DNA of 64,000 nt from DASRHT01 sp035293765 (GCA_035293765.1 DATGMF010000074.1:130140-194139), one strand, 5' to 3'; shown: positions 15,649 through 24,579, numbered from the stretch's first letter. Numbers and translations: made by a program. The notes: generated by a model from the letters alone, not told the origin.

Positions 15649-16734
15649 TTACCGCCTGCGCACAATACGCGCTATGCCGCCGGAGATCTTGCGTCTCCAC
15701 ACCAGTCCGCCCATGCAGGAGAAGAGGGCGAGGATGCCAGCGGCATAATGCCAGGGAGTCAACTGACCGAAGAAATCGGCCAGCGTGGGTAAGGGAGCCT
15801 TAACCAGATCCTGAACCGTGCTGGCAAGCGTCGCTTTGACCGGAGGCAATGGCACAGAGAAGGCGGTCACAAAGTCCAGAACATTGTTATTCTCATATTG
15901 TAAATGCAGCTTCGCCGTGTAATTTTTGCCCAACGGGAGTGCTGTGTGCTGTATGTAGACAGGGTAATTGATGGAGGTCTGAGGCAAAAAGCCACGCATC
16001 TTGATCGCTATATTCTGGACCTGCCGCCCCTGATTGTCCAGCACTTGCAGGCTGCCAGAGGGATGAATAATTTGCGTGCCAGTGTTCCCCAGCCCCACCA
16101 GCAGCCGTTGATAGTCGCTCTTCGTATCATACTGAATACTGGTAGCCTGTAATTTTTCGACCTGCTGACCCGGAAGATTGATAAGAGCGCCGAGAATAAG
16201 TAATGTCTGTATGCCGATATGGATGGTAGTTCCTTGCTGAGGAGATGCTGTAAATTGCGGAGGGGTCATATCTTCCGCGACAATTCCTCCCTCGTGCTGA
16301 CCCGGGCGAGTATGTTGGGGAATAGTTAGTGTGAACGGAACCTCCTGGCTTTGACCAGGATTGAGTGTAAGCTGCTGGCGGCTCAGCGCGATCCAGCTCC
16401 CCACATCGCTGCGTGGAGCAGTACGGGGTAGAAATCCTATACCGCTCGTCTGTAAGGTGGTTCCGTCAACCGGATAGAGGTTGACAGTACCTCGTGCGGT
16501 ACCGGTATTTGTCACATGGATGGCATCATATAGTTTTGCGCCCGGGTGGCTATTATAGACGAAGTTGGCTCTAGCGGACCCTCTATAGATACCTTGAAAA
16601 GTTGGTTGAATACTAAAGTGTGCAATGCCTCCGCTAGCCTGGACGACCGAAATTCTCGTAGCTGCCAGCGTAACAAGGAGCATGACTATGCCTGTAAGCA
16701 AGCGCGAGAGTATTTTCTGACAGGAAATGTTCAT
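15649..16734 (-). CDS. DUF916/WxLIP-like surface protein with C-terminal membrane anchor, 2
   Basis: A 361-residue paralogue of the 13480-14568 product. It has a signal segment (LLTGIVMLLVTLAATRISVVQA), FSIQPTFQGIYRGSARANFVY, IHVTNTGTARGTVNLYPVDG, VGSWIALSRQQLTLNPGQSQ and TIPQHTRPGQHEGGIVAEDM. A second beta domain, a membrane helix near 335-355 (WHYAAGILALFSCMGGLVW) and an Arg/Lys tail follow. ATG 16734 is preceded by AGGAGG; the 15-residue upstream extension lies in a hairpin region. It is downstream of and probably co-transcribed with WxL-like protein 3. Confidence 0.72.
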   Translation of the reverse strand: MNISCQKILSRLLTGIVMLLVTLAATRISVVQASGGIAHFSIQPTFQGIYRGSARANFVYNSHPGAKLYDAIHVTNTGTARGTVNLYPVDGTTLQTSGIGFLPRTAPRSDVGSWIALSRQQLTLNPGQSQEVPFTLTIPQHTRPGQHEGGIVAEDMTPPQFTASPQQGTTIHIGIQTLLILGALINLPGQQVEKLQATSIQYDTKSDYQRLLVGLGNTGTQIIHPSGSLQVLDNQGRQVQNIAIKMRGFLPQTSINYPVYIQHTALPLGKNYTAKLHLQYENNNVLDFVTAFSVPLPPVKATLASTVQDLVKAPLPTLADFFGQLTPWHYAAGILALFSCMGGLVWRRKISGGIARIVRRR

Positions 16735-16757
16735 TGCCACTTCTACCTCCTCTACAC

Positions 16758-16789
16758 AACGAGAGGGTTGTGCAAACAACCCTCTCGTT
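16758..16789 (-). terminator. Strong intergenic hairpin between WxL-like 3 and DUF916-like 2
   Basis: A perfect 14-bp stem (16758-16771 with 16776-16789) and 4-nt loop, without a T-run. On the minus strand it lies between the WxL-like 3 stop (16812) and the DUF916-like start (16734). It may reduce read-through or stabilise the upstream transcript, giving more WxL protein than anchor protein. Confidence 0.6.
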
Positions 16790-16811
16790 CGCTGTACGTA
16801 AAACGCGCTGC

Positions 16812-17465
16812 TTAGTCAGCAGCGTTGACAAGAGTCAGCGTGATGGTACCTGTGTAGGTAGCAGCAGGATCGGAGGGCGTTACCTGAACGTGACCCGTAA
16901 TAGTATTGACGTAATGCCCGGTAACGAGGGTGGTGCCTGTGTTATCGCCAGCCTGGATGAAGTCAGTCGATGTTGCGTTTAGATTCCCAGTTCCACCAGC
17001 AGTAACAAGGGCCGGAGCCACACAGGTTCCGGCTGTGCAGGTAGAAGTAAAACTATCCAGAGCTACCGGCAGTGTGTACGTTGTGCCGCCAACTGTTGCT
17101 TGTATTCCACTATTGGCCGAAGAAGCTTCTAACTCCCAGCCAGCTGTGGACCCACGATCATCATTGACATAGTTCGCAAATGTGAAATTGGAGTTTTGAG
17201 TTGTGCCGTTAAGAGTAACAGCGCCCGCCGTGGTGCTGGCATCGTTGGCCAGCGTCAATGTGCCGGAGTTGACAGTGATGCTGGTGGTCATATCACAACT
17301 GGCAGAACCAGCTGTCGCATCGAAAGTCGTGCCAGCGCCATTACAAGCAGGGTTAGAAGCGAAGCTTGCCGTACTTTGCAAGCCAAAAGCTGCTGTTGCC
17401 AGGGTTGTTGCCAGCATCGCGCCAGCCGATAGACGCGCAAGACGTGTTTTGAACGAATGCATCAT
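16812..17465 (-). CDS. Secreted WxL-like domain protein 3
   Basis: A 217-residue exported protein. It has a signal peptide (LSAGAMLATTLATAAFG...ASFA) and a Thr/Ser/Ala-rich mature region. VNDDRGSTAGWELEASSANSG is the best WxL-type motif of the three (W-x-L exactly), and a final YTGTITLTLVNAAD is close to the terminal strand of WxL domains but lacks the second Trp. A CxxxxC pair (CTAGTC) is present. Low-complexity composition suits a surface protein. It is the first gene of a minus-strand pair with DUF916-like 2. Confidence 0.68.
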   Translation of the reverse strand: MMHSFKTRLARLSAGAMLATTLATAAFGLQSTASFASNPACNGAGTTFDATAGSASCDMTTSITVNSGTLTLANDASTTAGAVTLNGTTQNSNFTFANYVNDDRGSTAGWELEASSANSGIQATVGGTTYTLPVALDSFTSTCTAGTCVAPALVTAGGTGNLNATSTDFIQAGDNTGTTLVTGHYVNTITGHVQVTPSDPAATYTGTITLTLVNAAD

Positions 17466-18023
17466 TTAGGTTTGATGTCCTTTCTTTATGTCATAGCTCT
17501 TTCATCAAAGAGGCTGATGTCCTGTTCGCGTTCTGGCTCTATTAAAATACATCACCATTTAGCGAATACCAGTATACGTCAAAGGTAGATGCCTGTCTTC
17601 TAGCTTTTCGGCAATCTATCTTTGACGCGTGGCCGGGTATAGCGCATAGATGCTGTAACATCAGACCCTTCCGCAAGCCAGTGTGCGAATCAGCATAAGT
17701 GTCGGACACTTCCATGTAAATTAGAGATCCATGTGAAGTGCTTACATGTTTACTTTATAGCGTCCTCAAACAGATAATTATCGATGCCAATACCGACAAT
17801 TGAGGCCAGTAACGGAGATTGTAGTAGCATCTGATCTGTAGGAGATAGTGTTCCTATCTGTCCCTGCTTTGTGGTGCAGGATGTTTCATCTTTCCCATAA
17901 TTTTGCAATCATTATACAAGTATAAATGAAAGAAGTGTAATTGATTTGCTATTGTCATTGAGAATAAAACATGTTAATATATCTATAGAAAGTATTTGTA
18001 GGTACTTTGTGAAACAAAGATAA
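17466..18023. other. Gene-free stretch upstream of WxL-like protein 3
   Basis: About 560 bp, A+T-rich toward 17940-18010, with no convincing ORF, RNA gene or repeat. It must hold the promoter for the minus-strand WxL/DUF916 pair, but I could not pick out a convincing -35/-10 pair. Confidence 0.4.
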
Positions 18024-18407
18024 GTGAAACGTAAAAACATTTACGCAGACCGGGAAAGAGAGAGGTATGCGGCGGCTAGGAGGGACGTGCGGATGGGTGA
18101 GTCTCCTGAGAGGCGTGCCGGGCAAGATCGGGACCTGGTGAGGATGGCGGCTATCGAGGGAGATGGTTGTGAGGAGCGTGCGAGGAATGTGGTGAGGCTT
18201 GGTTGTGAGTTGGAGGCGGTGGGGGTGATGGGGCGGAGGGCCGCTAGCGGCGCTGCTCCGGTGTCGCTGGTAATGTGGGGTGGCGGTCTCGGTCTCTTTA
18301 ATTGCTCAACGGCTGGCTCGTCGCTGCTGCTGTACTTGTGTGAGAGTGAGGGGTGCGGGTACGTAATTGTACAGCAACGGAGGCGGGCCAGCGTTGTTGA
18401 GTGTTGA
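18024..18407 (+). other. G-rich doubtful ORF
   Basis: A 127-codon open frame with marked excess of G over C on the plus strand. The product would be Arg/Gly/Val/Glu-rich without recognisable domains. The opposite strand is also open (18041-18553), Ser/Pro/Thr-rich and equally unconvincing. No good ribosome site precedes it. It could be a genuine orphan gene, a decayed gene or a structured RNA region. Confidence 0.2.
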
Positions 18408-18510
18408 AATAGAGGTAACAGGGAAGTGCCAGTGCATGCTGGCGCTTCCCTGTCGCCAGCCGTTTCTTTAAAAATCAAAACCGGGGTGCGAACGCTTGCC
18501 CTGCCAGGTA

Positions 18511-18549
18511 CGGGCGCTAAAGCGGACGCGATCAATCGGGTCCCTACGA
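18511..18549 (-). repeat. Repeat family C copy
   Basis: CGGGCGCTAAAGCGGACGCG followed by ATCAATCGGGTCCCTACGA; the reverse complement begins TCGTAGGGACCCGATT. It abuts the 3' end of the response regulator gene (stop at 18554). Confidence 0.75.
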
Positions 18550-18553
18550 ACAA

Positions 18554-19204
18554 TTATTCCTCCAATGCATCTTCAAGGGGGATCAGCCGTTTTTGGAGGG
18601 CGTAGATGGCGGCCTGGGTGCGGTCGGCAAGGTGCAGTTTTGAGAGGATATTGGAGACGTGCGTTTTTACCGTCTGCTCGCCAATGGAAAGCTCGTCGGC
18701 GATCTCGTGATTTGATCGACCACGAGCGATGAGCATGAGCACATCCAGTTCGCGCGGCGTGAGGTCGTTCAAGGGAGATTGCTGTTGCTGCTGCATTTCG
18801 CGCAGAACGCGGGCCGCGACCATCGGATGAAGAATGCTCTCGCCGCGCGCAGCCGCCCGTACTGCCGCTATCAGTTCTTGCGGGCTGGTGTCCTTGAGCA
18901 GGTACGAGAGAGCTCCGGCTTTGATAACGCCGAAGATCTGGTCGTCTTCGTAATACGAGGTGAGAATGATGATCTGCGTCATAGGGGCGATGCGCTTGAT
19001 CTCGCGCACTGCCGCAACCCCATCCATACGCGGCATCAGCAGATCGAGCAGCATCACGTCGGGCAGGAGGCTGGTTGCCAGGGCCACACCCTCTACCCCA
19101 TCGCTGCTCTCGCCTACAACCTCTATGTCCGGTTGCTGCTCCAACAAAAAACGCAGTCCATGTCTGACCACTGCATGGTCATCCACAATAATTACGCGAA
19201 TCAC
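18554..19204 (-). CDS. NarL/FixJ-family response regulator
   Basis: A 216-residue two-domain response regulator. Receiver: IIVDDHAVVRHG (acidic pair), DVMLLDLLMPRMDG (phosphoacceptor Asp54), IILTSYY and LLKDTSPQEL (Lys). The LuxR-type HTH at ~148-205 reads LTPRELDVLMLIARGRSNHEIADEL and VKTHVSNILSKLHL. A short poly-Gln linker joins them. Its start overlaps the 3' end of the kinase gene by 26 bp, so the two are translationally coupled. It resembles LiaR/VraR-type envelope-stress regulators, which fits the nearby exporter and surface-protein genes, but targets are inferred. Confidence 0.93.
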   Translation of the reverse strand: MIRVIIVDDHAVVRHGLRFLLEQQPDIEVVGESSDGVEGVALATSLLPDVMLLDLLMPRMDGVAAVREIKRIAPMTQIIILTSYYEDDQIFGVIKAGALSYLLKDTSPQELIAAVRAAARGESILHPMVAARVLREMQQQQQSPLNDLTPRELDVLMLIARGRSNHEIADELSIGEQTVKTHVSNILSKLHLADRTQAAIYALQKRLIPLEDALEE

Positions 19205-20714
19205 ACGCCTGCTCCCCTGGTAGATATACCTGAATTTGCGTTCCTTTGCCGATATGCGTTTGTAGTATAAACTGTCCGTTCAATTCTTGCACGCGCTCCT
19301 GCATCTGGCGCAGGCCCAATCCATGCTGACCGGCGTTGTCACGCGGATCAAAGCCCTTGCCGCTATCGCTGATCTTGAGCTCAATCGTCTGACCGTGTGG
19401 TAACAACGATATTTCTATCATGCTGGCATTGGCGTGCCGCACGGCATTGGTGATAGCTTCCTGAGTGATGCGTAACAATGTGTGTTCCGCCTTTGCATTG
19501 AGCGGCAATTTAGCAATATTGGTTGTGACCGTAACGCCCAGCCGCGTGCTGTAGGCGGTCGCTATTTCCTCAAGAGCCTCCGCCAATCCCAGTTCTTCAA
19601 GCCGGTTTGGGCGTAGCTCAAGCAACAATGCGCGCATCTCGCGAATCACATTGGTGGTGGTCTGTTCCAGCATCGCAACCTGCGGCTGCAAAGCTGAATC
19701 GGCTGGGAGCGCTGCCTGTATGCCGCCAGCCAGCATATTGAGGGAAAATAGCTCCTGCGAAATCGCGTCGTGCAGCTCGCGTGAGATTCTTGAGCGTTCT
19801 GCCAGGCGGGCATTTTGTTCCGCCAGTTCCTGTCGTCTGCTGATACTCTCTACCAGTTGTTGCGCCATACGGTTGAACTGCTCCTCTAGCTGTCCAACTT
19901 CGTCTGCGCGTTTGATGCGGACGCGCTGGGAGTAGTCGCCATTGGCAAATTTGGTCGTCGCGGAAACAAGATTGTTCAGGCGGCGCACCAGACCACGCGT
20001 AGTAATCACGCCGAAGATCCCGCCGATGGGAGCGGTTACCAGCAGCAGCAGGAAGCCGCTGATGAGAAATGTGATTGAGAAGGACATAAGAAGTTGCGCG
20101 TCAAACGATGTAATGGGAATCTGAACGTAGACGGCCCCTATCGGCAGATGATTTTTCCCCCAGACAGTTGCGGCAACCTCTTCGGTATTGCCTGCTGCAA
20201 TTAACTGGCTGAGCTTTGTCCTGTCATCCTGTTTGCCTTGCAGCGCGTTGTTGATCAACGAGGTCTGATCTGGCACGAGCTGAGCGGCCTGCGCGCCTTT
20301 ATGGTAGCGTTGGGGATAGCTGCTGGCGATCACCTTGCCATTGGGAGCTACCAGCAAGGCGAACGCTATCGGCTCATTATCGGGGTAGCGTCCGGTGATG
20401 GCTGGGATCACCACGCCTTTACCAGGCTCTATGGTTAATGTAGTAGCACGCGCGCCCGGTGTCCCTAGAGCATAGGTAGTGGCAGGATTCAGCGATGCAC
20501 CTTTGGACTGAGCCGCGATGGCGCTGGCATATTGTTGCGCCGTTTGTTGCACGCGCGGTAGCAACAGGTTATTCTCGTAGTAGGCTCTGACCGTCAGCAG
20601 TATCAAAAAGAACGCCACGATTTCCAGTAGCAGTACGGATGCTATCGTCACCCATACATAGGAAATAGTCATGCGCGCCTGTAATCCTAACCCCTTCAAG
20701 CGCCGTCGCATCAT
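19179..20714 (-). CDS. Sensor histidine kinase (HAMP, HisKA_3, HATPase)
   Basis: A 511-residue membrane kinase. TM1 is at about 20-42 (WVTIASVLLLEIVAFFLILL), an extracellular sensor region ~45-208, and TM2 ~210-240. HAMP follows (RRLNNLVSATTKFANGDYSQ, DEVGQLEEQFNRMA), then HisKA_3 with RISRELHDAISQELFS (phospho-His315) and HATPase_c with TLLRITQEAITNAVRHANAS (N box), DSGKGFDP and HGLGLRQMQERV. It phosphorylates the coupled NarL-type regulator. The sensor domain looks like a double-Cache type fold (VLLVAPNGKVIASSYP), but the signal is unknown. Confidence 0.93.
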   Translation of the reverse strand: MMRRRLKGLGLQARMTISYVWVTIASVLLLEIVAFFLILLTVRAYYENNLLLPRVQQTAQQYASAIAAQSKGASLNPATTYALGTPGARATTLTIEPGKGVVIPAITGRYPDNEPIAFALLVAPNGKVIASSYPQRYHKGAQAAQLVPDQTSLINNALQGKQDDRTKLSQLIAAGNTEEVAATVWGKNHLPIGAVYVQIPITSFDAQLLMSFSITFLISGFLLLLVTAPIGGIFGVITTRGLVRRLNNLVSATTKFANGDYSQRVRIKRADEVGQLEEQFNRMAQQLVESISRRQELAEQNARLAERSRISRELHDAISQELFSLNMLAGGIQAALPADSALQPQVAMLEQTTTNVIREMRALLLELRPNRLEELGLAEALEEIATAYSTRLGVTVTTNIAKLPLNAKAEHTLLRITQEAITNAVRHANASMIEISLLPHGQTIELKISDSGKGFDPRDNAGQHGLGLRQMQERVQELNGQFILQTHIGKGTQIQVYLPGEQACDSRNYCG

Positions 20715-20755
20715 AGTGTGCTCCCTGATTCACCAGCTTGAAATACCCCAAAACT

Positions 20756-21218
20756 TCGTAGGGACCTGATTTATCGCGTCCAATTTATTGCCCGTACATC
20801 GCTTGAACCCGCATCAGGGCAAGCGCAGAGCCGCTCATCCCGTAAAGAATCGTACCTGCCGTACCGACCCGATTGTATCGCGTCCAACCTTGTAATTTCG
20901 CCAGCCAACGCTCCCACGCTGAAGCGGGGAGCTACACGCGCGCGCTTCGCTCAGGCTGATGGCAAGGAAGCTTTAGCGCATATGTTTTGAAATTGCTCTT
21001 TCCGAGATCGCATCTCTGATGGCTGTAGAGCATTTCCAAATCCTGCCACGAGCCAGCAAGAGCAACCGCAAGGACGGGCGCTGAAGCGGACGCGATAAAA
21101 TCGGGTCCCTACGAAGGTACCTGCCTGCATTCTCTAATACGGTTGATGTGTACCGTTCAGCAAAAGCAACCGAATGGGCAGGCGATAAATCGGACGCGAT
21201 AAATAGGGTCCCTACGAA
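20756..21218. repeat. Cluster of repeat family C copies (gene-free 546 bp)
   Basis: Between the kinase start (20714) and the permease stop (21261) lie at least four family C units. Two are in the forward sense (20756-20790, TCGTAGGGACCTGATTTATC; 20861-20889). Two are inverted (21074-21114; 21181-21218, CGGACGCGATAAATAGGGTC). Also present is a family D-like fragment near 20909 (GCTCCCACGCTGAAGCGGGG). Opposed copies allow a long-range foldback. No gene is seen. Confidence 0.75.
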
Positions 21219-21260
21219 GGCTAATGCTTGCATTCTCTGGTAATACGGTTGAGAACGCCG

Positions 21261-22313
21261 TTAGTTTGTAACGTCGCGCAGGACTGTGACCAGACAGGAG
21301 ACAACCAGCATCACGACCAGGTAGACGGCGATTACGCTCCAGGCGTGGGCATTGCTGATGGTTGCGGGATCGGCGTTAAAAAGGACGTGGGCCTGGTTCT
21401 GGAGCAAGGCCATCGTGTTATTGCCAACGAAGTAATCGGGGATTGTGCGCAGGAAGTCGCCGATTGACCCGCCCATCAGGTTGGCGATGGCGCTGATGAT
21501 AGTCGTCAGGATCAACTCCAGGAAAAACCAGGAGAGAGCTCCGACCACGCCTGCCACGGTGGAGCGGCCCACCGTGCCGAAGAATAGCGCCATCATCGCG
21601 AAGACGAACCATTGCCACATTGCCAGCAGCAGGAAAAGGCCCGCGTTAGCTAACCATGTGCCGGTAAGAAAGCTGAAATTGAGAGCAACGCCGGTAATAG
21701 GATGGAACAGGTATCCCGTCAGCACGCCTGCCAGCGCCATTGCCAGTACCATTGGTACGATGCAAATGATGGCCGCGCCGATCTTCGCCAGGAGGAACTG
21801 GAGGCGCGTTGGTCCGCGTGTGTACAGCAGGCGAATCGTGCCATAGCTGTACTCGCCGCCGACGATGGAGCCGATCAGGATAATGATCAACATGGTCAAA
21901 GGTATCGCGGTATAGGTAATGCTCAAGTTGAGCGAGGATGGCAGGCTCAGTAGCCGCGAGAAGCGATTGACCTGCGCCTGCTTGTATTGCGCCAACTCGT
22001 TCGGCGTTGGCTGGTGGTTCAGGCAGCCGCCATCGGTACGGCCCGTCTGCGAGCAGAGCGGGGGCGCGAACTTGGAGGCGGGGCTATTGATGATTGACCA
22101 TGCGAAGATGCCTGCCAGGATAAAAATGCTCATGATCATGCCGATGCCGACCACAGCCAGCACCTTTGACATCAAACGGCGCCGTATTTTTTGCAACTCC
22201 ATAATGATCAGTCGCGCCAGCACGCTCAGATAGCCCTGCCGTCCCACCACGACGGAGGAGATGCGGGGCATGGTCGGAATATGCTCTTCATGAAAGATGT
22301 GTGTCGTCTGCAT
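21261..22313 (-). CDS. ABC-2 type transporter permease
   Basis: A 350-residue membrane protein with about six helices: VLAVVGIGMIMSIFILAGIF, an ~80-residue external loop with two cysteines, then SITYTAIPLTMLIIILIGSIVGGEYSYGTIRLLYTRGPTR (the ABC-2 coupling region), VLAMALAGVLTGYLF, LFLLLAMWQWFVFAMMALFF, FFLELILTTIISAIANLMGG and a last helix. Its ATG overlaps the ATPase stop (TAATG), so the two are coupled. The substrate is unknown; peptide or lipid export next to a LiaRS-like system would be typical. Confidence 0.88.
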   Translation of the reverse strand: MQTTHIFHEEHIPTMPRISSVVVGRQGYLSVLARLIIMELQKIRRRLMSKVLAVVGIGMIMSIFILAGIFAWSIINSPASKFAPPLCSQTGRTDGGCLNHQPTPNELAQYKQAQVNRFSRLLSLPSSLNLSITYTAIPLTMLIIILIGSIVGGEYSYGTIRLLYTRGPTRLQFLLAKIGAAIICIVPMVLAMALAGVLTGYLFHPITGVALNFSFLTGTWLANAGLFLLLAMWQWFVFAMMALFFGTVGRSTVAGVVGALSWFFLELILTTIISAIANLMGGSIGDFLRTIPDYFVGNNTMALLQNQAHVLFNADPATISNAHAWSVIAVYLVVMLVVSCLVTVLRDVTN

Positions 22314-23437
22314 TACATTCCTCGCTTCCTGCTGCTAAATTCGGGGGTCTCGCCCGCCAGCGCCATCATACCCGGGCGATTGTCGGTGGCGCTTTCGGGC
22401 GTGGTCAAGTCCAGGAAGAACTCTTCCAGGTTGGTCTCGCGCGGATACATCTCGGCAATAAAAAGATTCTGCCGTGCGAGCAAGGCTGTGATCTCGGCTG
22501 AACGGGCGAGAGGAGCATCGACAAAGAGGGCCGATTTATTGTGCTTATCGCTATCCATCCTGATCTGCGTGAGCCAACTCGCGCCCTGCTGCCGCGCCTG
22601 CTCTAAGGTGATCAGTGCCAGGTGCATCTCTTCTGGCGTATTCAGGCGCACAATAATCTGTTCACCCTGCTGTAGCAGCTCGCTGACATTGCCCTGTTTG
22701 AGCAGTCGTCCCTTTTGCAGGATCGCCACGCGGTTGCAGACCTGCTGTATCTCATACAGGATGTGGCTGGAGATGAAAATCGTCTTGCCCATAGCGGCCA
22801 GGCGGATGATCAACTGGCGAATCTCGTAGACGCCCGCCGGATCGAGCCCGTTAGTCGGCTCGTCGAGCAGCACCAGCTCAGGATCGCTCAGCAGAGCCGC
22901 ACCGATGCCGAGCCGCTGTTTCATGCCCAGCGAGTACTTGCGGTACGCGTCCTTTGCCTGGGCGCGCAGATCGACAATCTCAAGCACCTCGTCGATGCGG
23001 TTATTAGTCGCCTTCCCCAGCTTCATGCCGGAGCTTGCCGCGATAGCGCGCAGGTTATCTACGCCTGAAAGAAATGGATAGAAGACGGGCGTTTCGACAA
23101 TCGCACCCAGGCGGGGCAGAATTAGTGGCATATGCCTCGCGTTGTCCAGGCCAAAGATGTTGATATGGCCTGCCGTCGGGCGGATCAGCCCCAATAGCAT
23201 GCGAATGGTGGTCGTTTTGCCGGAGCCGTTGGGGCCGAGAAAGCCGAAAACGTCGCCGCGCATCACCTGCAAATTCAGGTTATTGACCGCGACCAGTTTG
23301 TTATGCAGACGACCAATGCCACTATCGTGTCTAGCTGTGCTCAGGCCGTCTGTAAGGAAGTGCTTGCCGAACGCTTTCGTCAGGCCCGCCGTCTCGATAA
23401 TGCAGGGCCGGGCGTTGTGCGCTGAAGTAGTAGTCAT
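22313..23437 (-). CDS. ABC transporter ATP-binding protein
   Basis: A 374-residue ATPase. It has Walker A FLGPNGSGKTTTIRMLLG, Q-loop region, signature YSLGMKQRLGIGAALL, Walker B ELVLLDEPTNGLDP and the switch His in TIFISSHIL. An ~80-residue C-terminal extension is typical of bacitracin/antibiotic-type ABC-2 exporters. An unusual ~20-residue insertion lies between the N-terminal strand and VAVNNLNLQVMRG. ATG 23437 follows GAGGAG; the 14-codon upstream extension is not needed. The gene is coupled to the downstream permease. Confidence 0.92.
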   Translation of the reverse strand: MTTTSAHNARPCIIETAGLTKAFGKHFLTDGLSTARHDSGIGRLHNKLVAVNNLNLQVMRGDVFGFLGPNGSGKTTTIRMLLGLIRPTAGHINIFGLDNARHMPLILPRLGAIVETPVFYPFLSGVDNLRAIAASSGMKLGKATNNRIDEVLEIVDLRAQAKDAYRKYSLGMKQRLGIGAALLSDPELVLLDEPTNGLDPAGVYEIRQLIIRLAAMGKTIFISSHILYEIQQVCNRVAILQKGRLLKQGNVSELLQQGEQIIVRLNTPEEMHLALITLEQARQQGASWLTQIRMDSDKHNKSALFVDAPLARSAEITALLARQNLFIAEMYPRETNLEEFFLDLTTPESATDNRPGMMALAGETPEFSSRKRGM

Positions 23438-23639
23438 CGAATACTCCTCATTACATAAAAATGCTGTGGCTTGTCGCATCTCATAGGTGAAGTGATTAAG
23501 AGATGAAACCAGATCATATATTCAGCAAGAGGAAGTGTAGCATCGCAGGTGGGCTGTTGAGATCACGTAGAGGAGGGATTGTAACTCATACTTTTGTAGG
23601 GGGGAGAAAATGAGTAATCTTTCCTAATGATAGGGTATT

Positions 23640-23675
23640 TTGAGCGATTTGCAGCCATAACCGCAAATCGCTCAA
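23640..23675. terminator. Terminator-like stem-loop after the dienelactone hydrolase gene
   Basis: A perfect 13-bp stem (23640-23652 with 23663-23675) with a 10-nt loop, 8 bp beyond the minus-strand stop at 23683. No long T-run follows. It may act as a transcript-end stabiliser. Confidence 0.6.
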
Positions 23676-23682
23676 CCATCAG

Positions 23683-24378
23683 CTACTTGAGTTTCTCTTT
23701 CAGGAAATTGACGGCCAGGGGCCAGGCTTCGGCGGCTGCCTGCTCGTTGCCCATACCGTGCTCAGGGTTAAGGAAGGCGTGGCCCGCGTCGTAGACTTTC
23801 ACGGTAATATCTTTGCCTGCCTGTTTATAGAGGCGTTCGACTTTCTCGACCTGCTCCATCGGAATGCCGCTGTCCTGGCTGCCATAGACGGCGAGCACCG
23901 GAGCGTTGACTTTGGCAACCTCTTCAGGGGTGGGATCGTAGCCGCCGCCGTAGAAGGGGACGACTGCCGCGAGATCGGGATAACGGGAGGCGACGGTATA
24001 GGTCATGAAGCCGCCAACGCAAAAGCCGATCAGCCCCAGCTTCTTAGGCTCGACGTTCGGCATAGCCTTAACGGTATTGAGCGCGCCGATTACCTCTTGC
24101 GCGGCCCGGTCAACATTGCTGCGAATCATCATGATCATGCGCATCGCGTCGTTCGGCTCGGTCGCCACTTTGCCATGATACAGGTCTGGCACGGCCACCA
24201 CAAAGCCTTCGGTGGCGAGCTTGTTTGCCAGGTCAAGAATGTGCGGCTCGATCCCCCACCATTCTTGAATCAGCACAACGCCCGGATGCTTCGCATCATC
24301 ATCGGGCTGTGCTACAAAAGCGTAAGCGCCATTGCCGTTGACATGCAGATCGATCTTCGAGGTCCGTACTACTGCCAT
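23683..24378 (-). CDS. Dienelactone hydrolase family protein
   Basis: A 231-residue alpha/beta hydrolase of the dienelactone hydrolase family, of normal length. The triad is visible: Cys120 in LIGFCVGGF, Asp169 in VYGSQDSGI and His200 in DAGHAFLN. The oxyanion-side Glu is in LIQEWWGIEP (Glu39). It hydrolyses lactones or esters; the physiological substrate is uncertain since no chlorocatechol pathway genes are nearby. It stands alone on the minus strand, with a family B promoter element reading away from it 119 bp upstream. Confidence 0.9.
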   Translation of the reverse strand: MAVVRTSKIDLHVNGNGAYAFVAQPDDDAKHPGVVLIQEWWGIEPHILDLANKLATEGFVVAVPDLYHGKVATEPNDAMRMIMMIRSNVDRAAQEVIGALNTVKAMPNVEPKKLGLIGFCVGGFMTYTVASRYPDLAAVVPFYGGGYDPTPEEVAKVNAPVLAVYGSQDSGIPMEQVEKVERLYKQAGKDITVKVYDAGHAFLNPEHGMGNEQAAAEAWPLAVNFLKEKLK

Positions 24379-24488
24379 AGCTCATCTCCTTCAAAATACC
24401 AATAAGGTTCAATAAACCCTTTGGAGAAATAAGAAATAAGGCACGGAAGTGAGTAGAGGCTAACTCTACAACACGTTATTCCTGTTGC

Positions 24489-24579
24489 ATTTCCGCTTGA
24501 CATCTTCGGGTGTGATGTCTATCCTCCCCTCAAGGGAGCGGCGCGAGTTGATAGCTACTCGACCCGCTTGAGGGTATTG
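24489..24579 (+). repeat. Promoter-bearing repeat family B, copy 1
   Basis: TTGACA (24497-24502), 17 bp, TATCCT (24520-24525). Hairpin 1 is CTCCC/GGGAG (24524-24528/24534-24538). Hairpin 2 is ACCC-GCTTGA-GGGT (24562-24575). An inverted repeat GACATC...GATGTC fills the promoter spacer. It reads toward the 3' end of the methyltransferase gene on the opposite strand. Confidence 0.75.

Noticed and set aside
20756..21218. CRISPR array suggested by repeated units
   Set aside because: Units are irregularly spaced, occur in both orientations, lack constant-length spacers and are found all over the window; they are dispersed palindromic repeats.
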